Assembly (NCBI RefSeq): GCF_028598805.1
Contig: NZ_JAQRFI010000004.1
Coordinates: forward strand, 62,001-126,000
From: Xenorhabdus yunnanensis
Lineage (GTDB): Bacteria; Pseudomonadota; Gammaproteobacteria; Enterobacterales; Enterobacteriaceae
Reading direction: 5' to 3'
DNA: 64,000 bases
Part shown: positions 57,762 through 64,000 of the stretch, in pieces
Position numbering within the stretch: position 1 is the stretch's first letter
Layout: each line of letters starts with the position of its first letter
Notes under the pieces: generated by a model
The model's database searches: none
What the model saw: the letters and a program-made list of their open reading frames with translations, nothing else
What the model was told of the DNA's origin: nothing
Program-made: the position numbers and the translations under genes

Positions 57762-58193
57762 ATGAGCGATCGTATCTTTGCTACTGTATGGCTAGTGCTA
57801 TGTGGGATAGGGCTGGTCATTGGATGGGGAATCCATAGCGAATACAGCTATGAGCCTCTGGGTCCCCGCCCATTTCCAATCACTATTATTTCATTAATGG
57901 TGCTGTGTGCTTCACTGTTGCTATTGAAAAAACCTGATGCCGTCCACTGGCCGACACCACAAGTATTACGTCGCTTACTTTTGTTGATTGCTTCTCTAGC
58001 CATTTATGCATGGTCATTTGAGTGGCTGGGTTTTCCATTAGCAACCACATTATTGACTATCTGTGTGGCATTACTTTTTAACGCCACACTCCTTGCAGCG
58101 ATTATTTCTGGTGTATTTCTCGGTAGTTCACTCTTTTTTGCTTTTGATCGTCTGTTAGATGTCACTTTGCCAATTGGCAGTTGGCTCAGTTAA
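57762..58193 (+). CDS. tctB: Tripartite tricarboxylate transporter, small membrane subunit TctB
   Basis: 143 residues with four hydrophobic segments and the N-terminal YEPLGPRPFPI block that marks the TctB family. Small accessory subunit of the Tct symporter. AGGGAGG precedes ATG 57762; it sits 12 bp after tctC and 10 bp before the tctA start. Confidence 0.9.
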   Translation: MSDRIFATVWLVLCGIGLVIGWGIHSEYSYEPLGPRPFPITIISLMVLCASLLLLKKPDAVHWPTPQVLRRLLLLIASLAIYAWSFEWLGFPLATTLLTICVALLFNATLLAAIISGVFLGSSLFFAFDRLLDVTLPIGSWLS

Positions 58194-58203
58194 GGAGATA
58201 ACG

Positions 58204-59724
58204 ATGGATACTTGGGTATATCTGAGCCAAGGTTTTGAAGTCGCATTAGTACCCAAAAACTTGCTCATTGCACTAATTGGTTGTTTTATTGGTACTGTTG
58301 TTGGATTATTGCCCGGCCTTGGCCCCATAAATGGGGTAGCAATCTTGCTACCACTGGCTTTTGCACTGAAATTGCCTGCCGAATCTGCCTTAATTCTACT
58401 GGCAACCGTTTACATTGGTTGCGAATATGGCGGCCGTATATCTTCGATCTTACTGAATGTACCGGGAGATGCGGCAGCGATCATGACAACCCTTGATGGT
58501 TATCCAATGGCAAAACAGGGGCGGGCAGGCGTAGCTCTCTCTATTTCGGCCGTTAGTTCATTTTGTGGTTCACTTTTAGCCATCACTGGAATTATTTTGT
58601 TTGCTCCCCTTCTTGCAGAATGGTCTTTGGCATTTGGACCCGCTGAGTATTTTGCATTGATGGTTTTTGCTATTGCTTGCCTCGGCAGCATGATGAGTCA
58701 AAATCCCATAAAATCACTATTCGCAGCCTTAATTGGTCTGGGCTTGGCAACTGTCGGTGTAGACTCCAATACCGGTGTTTATCGTTTCACCTTCAATAAC
58801 GTACACCTCTCCGATGGTATTCAATTTATCGTTGTTGTTATCGGGCTGTTTTCAGTCAGTGAAATATTATTGATGCTGGAAAGTACTTCAGCAGGTCAAA
58901 AAATAATAAAGAAAACAGGGCGCTTACTATTCAATAGAAAAGAAGCGGCAACTTGCGTGGGGCCAACTTTACGTTCTTCAGTCATTGGGTTTTTCGTGGG
59001 AATACTACCCGGCGCAGGAGCTACAATCGCCAGTGCAATCACATACATGACAGAAAAACGACTCAGTGGTAACAGTGATTCATTTGGCAAAGGCGATATC
59101 CGTGGTGTAGCTGCACCAGAAGCCGCTAATAACGCATCAGCTTGTGGTTCATTCATTCCCATGCTGACTCTCGGTGTACCCGGCTCAGGTACAACAGCTG
59201 TGATGATAGGGGCTTTGACACTTTATAATATTACTCCCGGCCCTACCATGTTCACAGAACAACCTGATATCGTTTGGGGGCTTGTTGCAGCTTTGTTGAT
59301 TGCCAATGTGTTATTACTGATTATGAATATCCCGATGATTGGGCTATTTACCCGTATGTTGAGTATTCCAACGTGGTTTCTGGTTCCTTCAATAGCCATT
59401 ATTTCTGCAGTCGGAGTATATGCCGTCCACAGTACCACGTTTGATCTTATGTTAATGGTCGGGTTAGGTGTTTTCGGTTACATACTCCGAAAAATGAATT
59501 TCCCAATGTCACCACTGATTTTGGGTTTCGTCTTAGGAGAGATGCTGGAACAAAACCTACGACGGGCATTATCAATCAGCAATGGAAATTTTGAGATCTT
59601 GTGGAGTAGTACGATTGCTCAAGTTTTGCTGGTTCTGGCAATAATGGTGATTGTTGTCCCGCCCGTTTTACGCATCATTAATAAACGCCGCAATCAACAA
59701 CGTAGTAAAGTCATCGTGCCCTAA
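58204..59724 (+). CDS. tctA: Tripartite tricarboxylate transporter, large membrane subunit TctA
   Basis: 506 residues, about eleven or twelve hydrophobic segments. Characteristic motifs are GLLPGLGPINGVAILLPLAF near residue 35, YGGRISSILLNVPGDAAA, and the repeated GILPGAGATIASAITY and LGVPGSGTTAVMIGAL. The transport pathway of the sodium-coupled Tct system lies in this subunit. ATG 58204 is chosen with AAGGAG seven bases upstream; the frame extends 15 codons into tctB. C-terminal tail is basic and cytoplasmic. Confidence 0.93.
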   Translation: MDTWVYLSQGFEVALVPKNLLIALIGCFIGTVVGLLPGLGPINGVAILLPLAFALKLPAESALILLATVYIGCEYGGRISSILLNVPGDAAAIMTTLDGYPMAKQGRAGVALSISAVSSFCGSLLAITGIILFAPLLAEWSLAFGPAEYFALMVFAIACLGSMMSQNPIKSLFAALIGLGLATVGVDSNTGVYRFTFNNVHLSDGIQFIVVVIGLFSVSEILLMLESTSAGQKIIKKTGRLLFNRKEAATCVGPTLRSSVIGFFVGILPGAGATIASAITYMTEKRLSGNSDSFGKGDIRGVAAPEAANNASACGSFIPMLTLGVPGSGTTAVMIGALTLYNITPGPTMFTEQPDIVWGLVAALLIANVLLLIMNIPMIGLFTRMLSIPTWFLVPSIAIISAVGVYAVHSTTFDLMLMVGLGVFGYILRKMNFPMSPLILGFVLGEMLEQNLRRALSISNGNFEILWSSTIAQVLLVLAIMVIVVPPVLRIINKRRNQQRSKVIVP

Positions 59725-59737
59725 TTAAATAAAGTAA

Positions 59738-59762
59738 CCAATCCACCCAATCAATGGATTGG
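59738..59762 (+). terminator. Hairpin after tctA
   Basis: CCAATCC (59738-59744) pairs with GGATTGG (59756-59762). An alternative tighter stem, CCAATC/GATTGG with a four-base loop, uses the same right arm. It lies 14 bp after the tctA stop; the tail CTATCTATCATT is moderately T-rich. Confidence 0.4.
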
Positions 59763-59789
59763 CTATCTATCATTCATTACGGTTGATAA

Positions 59790-59824
59790 ATTTTTCAGTA
59801 CTTTTTTCAGTATTTTTTCAGTAC
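59790..59824. repeat. 11-bp tandem repeat after fabB
   Basis: Three units of the pattern TTTTTTCAGTA follow one another just beyond the fabB stop. The unit length is not a multiple of three and the array is outside coding sequence. Confidence 0.85.
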
Positions 59825-59831
59825 GTAAAAA

Positions 59832-61046
59832 TTAGTTTGAATACTTGCGCATCACCAGGGATGCATTTGTACCACCGAACCCGAAGCTATTGGACATTAC
59901 TGTTTTTAGCTCGCGTTCGGTTGGTTCAGTAATAATATTCATGCCCTGTGCTTTTTCATCTAGGTTTTCAATATTGATGCTTGGTGCAATAATTCCATGC
60001 TCCAACATCAATAAGCTGTAAATCGTTTCATGAGCACCAGCTGCACCCAATGAATGCCCTGTCATCGCTTTAGTAGCGGAAATAGCAGGTGTATTGTCGC
60101 CAAAAACCTCTCTGATGGCTTCCAGCTCTTTCAAATCACCAATTGGCGTCGAAGTTCCGTGGGTATTGATGTAATCGACTCCACCTTCAACACCGTCTAA
60201 TGCCATCTTCATACAACGCACAGCACCTTCTCCAGAAGGAGCGACCATATCCGCGCCATCTGAATTTGCTCCATAACCGATAATCTCAGCGTAAATATGC
60301 GCACCACGGGCCAACGCGTGCTCTAATTCTTCAACAACAACAATACCGCCACCACCAGCAATCACGAAACCGTCGCGGCTCTGATCATAAGTGCGGGAAG
60401 CTTGTTCTGGTGTTTCATTATATTTAGTAGAAAGTGCTCCCATTGCATCAAATTCACAAGCCATTTCCCAACTTAATTCTTCACCACCTCCAGCAAAAAT
60501 AACATCTTGCTTACCGAGTTGAATTAATTCAACGGCATGACCGATACAGTGTGCAGAAGTTGAACAGGCAGAACTGATGGAGTAGTTGACGCCCTTGATT
60601 TTAAATGGTGTAGCTAAACAAGCTGATACGCCAGAAGCCATTGCACGCGTGACCATATAAGGCCCAACCCCACGCAAACCACGGGCACGCATACCATCTG
60701 AACCAGCAACTTGGTTATAGGGAGAGCCGCCTCCTGAACCAACGACTAAGCCAGTACGAAAGTCAGAAACTTGTTCATCGGATAGGCCTGAATCTTTAAT
60801 TGCCTCATCCATTGCCAGATAAGCATAAACAGATGCGTCACTCATAAAACGTAGGGTTTTGCGGTCAATCAAACCAGAAGTATCCAGCTTTACATTGCCC
60901 CAAACATGGCTGCGCATTCCTATTTCTTTAAATTCTTCTGAGAAAGTTATTCCGGAACGGCCCTCTTTCAGAGATTCCAGCACCTCTTTCTGGTTATTAC
61001 CAATACTGGAGACAATACCCAGACCAGTGATTACTGCACGTTTCAT
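59832..61046 (-). CDS. fabB: 3-oxoacyl-[acyl-carrier-protein] synthase I
   Basis: 404 residues. Chain-extending ketoacyl synthase required for unsaturated fatty acids. Nucleophile Cys in [10 protein letters not shown], catalytic His in [11 protein letters not shown] and GHSLGAAG, Gly-rich end [30 protein letters not shown] at the start. The product profile fits FabB rather than FabF by closeness to the E. coli protein from memory. GAGG precedes ATG 61046. Upstream is a FadR/FabR promoter, which explains coupling to fatty-acid status. Confidence 0.95.
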   Translation of the reverse strand: MKRAVITGLGIVSSIGNNQKEVLESLKEGRSGITFSEEFKEIGMRSHVWGNVKLDTSGLIDRKTLRFMSDASVYAYLAMDEAIKDSGLSDEQVSDFRTGLVVGSGGGSPYNQVAGSDGMRARGLRGVGPYMVTRAMASGVSACLATPFKIKGVNYSISSACSTSAHCIGHAVELIQLGKQDVIFAGGGEELSWEMACEFDAMGALSTKYNETPEQASRTYDQSRDGFVIAGGGGIVVVEELEHALARGAHIYAEIIGYGANSDGADMVAPSGEGAVRCMKMALDGVEGGVDYINTHGTSTPIGDLKELEAIREVFGDNTPAISATKAMTGHSLGAAGAHETIYSLLMLEHGIIAPSINIENLDEKAQGMNIITEPTERELKTVMSNSFGFGGTNASLVMRKYSN

Positions 61047-61091
61047 TACTTACCTCATCAATATGTTTACCTGCGGGATTTCTTCACTCGC

Positions 61092-61133
61092 ACTTTAGCG
61101 TACACTTGTACGCCGAACAAGTCCGATCAGGTT
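61092..61133 (-). promoter_or_regulatory. fabB promoter with FabR and FadR sites
   Basis: On the minus strand TTGTTC (61115-61120) and TAAAGT (61092-61097) form -35 and -10 with 17-bp spacing. The spacer is the perfect palindrome GCGTACACTTGTACGC (61098-61113), a FabR-type operator. Directly upstream, 61116-61133 (AACAAGTCCGATCAGGTT on the plus strand) fits the FadR site. Arrangement matches the enteric fabA/fabB promoters, with FadR activating and FabR repressing. Confidence 0.85.
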
Positions 61134-61250
61134 AAAAACTCATGGAAAAATTGATCCAGATTCAACTCTGAAGCTCTACCATGGGTGGTGCAAACAAATG
61201 AAGACCATTAAAATCCCCATATTATTGTTATCAACAGTACAGGCATTATT

Positions 61251-63299
61251 GTGAAAAACCGTACTATCAACAGCGCAACCCTAAGCTGGAATGAGCAGGG
61301 CACCCCCATTTCAGAGCAGTTTGATGATGTTTATTTTTCAAATCAAGATGGCTTAGAAGAAACTTTATATGTATTTTTGAAAGGCAACCATTTTCCTCAA
61401 CGCTTTAATACACATTCCCGTCCAGAGTGTGTTATTGCAGAAACAGGGTTCGGTACTGGATTGAATTTTCTGACACTTTGGCGAACTTTCGCTCATTTTA
61501 GGCAACAATATCCTGAAGCTGTATTAAAACGACTTCATTATATCAGTTTTGAAAAATATCCATTAAAACCAGATGACCTGAAAACAGCACACCAACGCTG
61601 GCCTGAACTTAACGAGTTTTCTGTACAATTATGTCAACAATGGCCCTTACCATTAGCTGGTTGTCATAGATTGATTCTGGATAATGGCGCAGTCACTCTG
61701 GATCTTTGGTTCGGGGATGTAAATGATCTATTACCAAAGATAAATTCAAACCTGACAGGGAAAATTGATGCTTGGTTTTTAGATGGTTTTGCACCCTCCA
61801 AAAATCCACAGATGTGGAGTGAACAGTTGTTCGCTGCAATGGCAAAATTTTGTCGCCCTGAAGGTACATTTGCAACATTCACATCTGCTGGTATCGTTCG
61901 TCGAGGATTACAAAAAGCAGGCTTTAATGTCACCAAACTTAAAGGATTTGGGCGTAAAAGGGAGATGTTGACTGGTACCTTATCTCCATTAAATGGTTCA
62001 ACTCCCTTATCCAACTTACCATGGTTTTCTCGCAAAGCTGCTCTCCATGCCGATGATATTGCAATCATCGGTGGCGGTATTGCCAGTGCACTGACTGCAC
62101 TTGCTCTATTGCGCCGTGGCGCCAAAGTCACACTATATTGTCAGGATGATCAACCTGCTCAGAATGCATCAGGCAATCAACAAGGTGCTATTTATCCCTT
62201 ATTGAACGGTAATGACGACCCATTAGAACGCTTCTTTACATCAGCATTTACTTTTGCCCGCCGTCAGTATGCTCAATTAATTGACGAAAATGTATTGTTT
62301 GATCATCAATGGTGTGGCGTCAGCCAATTAGCTTATGATGAAAAAAGTGCGAATAAAATTAGCAAAATGCTACGAACAGCATGGCCAGAAGAAATCGCGC
62401 TTGGTATGAACCGTAACCAATTAAGCCACATAAGTGGATTAGATGTGAATTATGATGGTATTCACTACTCACAAGGAGGATGGTTATACCCAGCACAACT
62501 CACCCAAGCGGTGATTAAACTTGCTGAACAGCGTGGAATGCAGATTTATTTTAATCATAAAGTAACGCAGCTCATTCAAAGTGAAAGCGGTTGGCAGTTA
62601 CAAATTGAACATAAAGAAAGCCTGCAATGCAAAAATCACAATGTTGTCATTATTGCTAATGGTCACTGTCTACCACAATTTGAACAAACTAAAAAACTTC
62701 CTGTAACCGCTGTTCGTGGGCAAGTTAGCCATATCCCAACTACAGATAACCTGCGCCAATTAAAAAGTGTGCTGTGTTACGATGGTTACATGACACCCGT
62801 TAATTCTAATAATCAATATCACTGTATCGGTGCCAGTTATCAACGCAAGCAATTGGATACACAATACTCCTCTGTCGAACAACAAGAAAACCGTGAACGT
62901 TTATTAAAATGTTTTCCTGATGTTGACTGGCCGCAGGAAGTTGATATTTCAGAAGGGAAATCCCGCCAGGGTATACGGTGTGTCATTCGGGATCATATGC
63001 CAATGATTGGGAACGTTCCTGTTTTAAGTGAACTGATGAATAAATATGCAAATTTATCTCGGCAAATAAATACTAATAAGGCTATTGAAGAGTCTCCTTG
63101 TTACCTAAATTTATTTGTTCTTGGTGCGTTAGGTTCGCGTGGATTATGTTCTGCTCCTTTAAGCGCAGAATTACTGGCTAGCCAGATTTTTGGAGAAGCC
63201 CTGCCACTTGATGATGAGACATTAGCAGCGTTACACCCAAACCGCTTTTGGGTTAGAAAACTATTACGCGGCAAAACCGTTAAAACAGAAAAACCTTAA
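61251..63299 (+). CDS. mnmC: Bifunctional tRNA mnm5s2U34 methyltransferase/oxidoreductase MnmC
   Basis: 682 residues, two domains. N-terminal SAM methyltransferase (about 1-250): [15 protein letters not shown] near 61-75, [17 protein letters not shown] near 178. C-terminal FAD oxidase (about 265-660): [41 protein letters not shown], and [12 protein letters not shown] near the end. It finishes the wobble-uridine modification begun by MnmEG. The start is a GTG at 61251; no ATG gives the family N-terminus. Divergent from fabB, as in other enterics. Confidence 0.95.
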   Translation: MKNRTINSATLSWNEQGTPISEQFDDVYFSNQDGLEETLYVFLKGNHFPQRFNTHSRPECVIAETGFGTGLNFLTLWRTFAHFRQQYPEAVLKRLHYISFEKYPLKPDDLKTAHQRWPELNEFSVQLCQQWPLPLAGCHRLILDNGAVTLDLWFGDVNDLLPKINSNLTGKIDAWFLDGFAPSKNPQMWSEQLFAAMAKFCRPEGTFATFTSAGIVRRGLQKAGFNVTKLKGFGRKREMLTGTLSPLNGSTPLSNLPWFSRKAALHADDIAIIGGGIASALTALALLRRGAKVTLYCQDDQPAQNASGNQQGAIYPLLNGNDDPLERFFTSAFTFARRQYAQLIDENVLFDHQWCGVSQLAYDEKSANKISKMLRTAWPEEIALGMNRNQLSHISGLDVNYDGIHYSQGGWLYPAQLTQAVIKLAEQRGMQIYFNHKVTQLIQSESGWQLQIEHKESLQCKNHNVVIIANGHCLPQFEQTKKLPVTAVRGQVSHIPTTDNLRQLKSVLCYDGYMTPVNSNNQYHCIGASYQRKQLDTQYSSVEQQENRERLLKCFPDVDWPQEVDISEGKSRQGIRCVIRDHMPMIGNVPVLSELMNKYANLSRQINTNKAIEESPCYLNLFVLGALGSRGLCSAPLSAELLASQIFGEALPLDDETLAALHPNRFWVRKLLRGKTVKTEKP

Positions 63300-63312
63300 A
63301 GAAGTTGATCTT

Positions 63313-63358
63313 TTTACACCAGATATGCAGATATAGAAAAAGTCATATCTGGTGTAAA
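63313..63358. terminator. Perfect 15-bp inverted repeat between mnmC and the GNAT gene
   Basis: TTTACACCAGATATG (63313-63327) and its exact complement at 63344-63358 enclose a 16-base loop. It lies 14 bp after mnmC and 51 bp after the convergent acetyltransferase. No long U-tract on either strand; it may still act as a bidirectional terminator. Confidence 0.45.
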
Positions 63359-63408
63359 TTCCAAGATCTTCATTCTCAAAAACTGGAACCATGCTCAAGC
63401 TCATTATC

Positions 63409-63951
63409 TTATTCAGGTATAACAGGCATAGTAGATACAGTAAGCAAAAGTTTCATTGCACAACGTTGTTCTTCAGCAAATCCATAATCAATTTCACTTT
63501 GTAATATTTGGCGTAATGACTCTGTCATCTGCTGAAAATCTAAGATCTCAAATCCCAATTTGTGATAAAAGGGAGCATTCCAGTTAACATAACGAAAAGT
63601 TGTCAATGTAACAGCGTTAAAATGGCGCAGCTCTGCAACTATAATTACCTTATCAATCAATGCCTTTCCGATGCTATTTCTCTGCCAATCTTCATGCACA
63701 GAAATCTCCATAATATGTAGCCCACCATCCAACGGCTTAGCCAAAATAAAACCAATAGGCTGAGACATCTCATTAAGTGCAACCCAGCTATTGCCCTGCG
63801 CAATATACTCCAAATGCTGCTCCTCCGTTTGTACATGACCATCAGCTATCCAAGCCAATTCAGGTATAAACCTAAATAACTTCGCAGCAGAATGTTCTAT
63901 TTCGGGTAATTGGATTACATCTGATTTTTTTGTTAAACGAATAGAAAACAT
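63409..63951 (-). CDS. GNAT-family N-acetyltransferase
   Basis: 180 residues. N-terminal IRLTKKSDVIQLPEIEHSAAKLF, an acetyl-CoA loop with VHEDWQRNSIGKALIDKVI (Q/R-x-x-G-x-A form), and RYVNWNAPFYHKLGFEI in the last third, all typical of the Gcn5-related fold. The acceptor cannot be predicted; such genes modify small amines, antibiotics, proteins or amino acids. It is convergent with mnmC and its ATG is at 63951, 49 bp from the window edge. Confidence 0.8.
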   Translation of the reverse strand: MFSIRLTKKSDVIQLPEIEHSAAKLFRFIPELAWIADGHVQTEEQHLEYIAQGNSWVALNEMSQPIGFILAKPLDGGLHIMEISVHEDWQRNSIGKALIDKVIIVAELRHFNAVTLTTFRYVNWNAPFYHKLGFEILDFQQMTESLRQILQSEIDYGFAEEQRCAMKLLLTVSTMPVIPE

Positions 63952-64000
63952 AGATTACCTTAGGCACCCTGCAATTTTATTCAATTAATTAATAGAAAAA

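Noticed and set aside
1-64000. tRNA or rRNA genes, CRISPR arrays, transposases, phage genes
   Set aside because: I looked for cloverleaf-like arms, regularly spaced repeats with unique spacers and transposase or integrase motifs and saw none. The repeated units present are tandem without spacers, or ERIC.

Overview
The window is chromosomal DNA from an insect-associated enterobacterium, very probably Xenorhabdus. Three things point there: a housekeeping backbone whose gene order and protein sequences are enterobacterial (yfcD-yfcG-yfcH ... ubiX-purF-cvpA-dedD-folC-accD-dedA-truA-usg-pdxB ... fabB-mnmC), an ERIC intergenic repeat, and a seven-module NRPS cluster whose layout and predicted product fit the lysine-rich PAX lipopeptides described from Xenorhabdus. 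No database search was possible, so the genus is an inference.

Layout. 1-262: end of a CPBP membrane protease. 517-8220 (minus): complete arginine succinyltransferase operon astC-astA-astD-astB-astE, continued by a CycA-type amino-acid permease. 8221-9118: AT-rich divergent control region with a good candidate ARG box and a CRP-like site. 9119-35583 (plus): paxT-like cyclic-peptide exporter, then three NRPS genes with 1, 3 and 3 modules. Adenylation codes predict Gly followed by six identical basic residues (Lys). Three dual condensation/epimerisation domains predict D-residues at positions 3, 5 and 6, and a terminal thioesterase releases or cyclises the product. 35963-36589: an orphan beta/gamma-crystallin-like protein. 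36711-39126: yfcD, yfcG, yfcH. 39136-39262: a full ERIC element.

39618-43434 is an AT-rich four-gene cassette where E. coli carries the his/arg transport genes. It encodes a CBS-type PLP beta-replacement synthase, a DAP-decarboxylase-like PLP enzyme, a LysO-type lysine/thialysine exporter and a free-standing AlaX-type tRNA-editing protein. Read together these look like a make-export-protect unit for a toxic amino acid; thialysine made through lanthionine is the most economical hypothesis. It is the strongest candidate here for an undescribed system.

43462-53309 (minus): ubiX to pdxB, with a PurR operator before cvpA. 53478-59724: a DMT-family transporter, then a TctDE two-component system divergent from the TctCBA tripartite tricarboxylate transporter; the TctD regulator has a C-terminal frameshift at an A5 tract. 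59832-61046: fabB behind a FadR/FabR promoter. 61251-63299: mnmC. 63409-63951: a GNAT acetyltransferase.

A theme across the window is short tandem duplications. Inside genes their units are 15 or 18 bp and keep frame; between genes units of 11, 14 and 16 bp also occur. This points to frequent replication slippage filtered by selection on reading frame.
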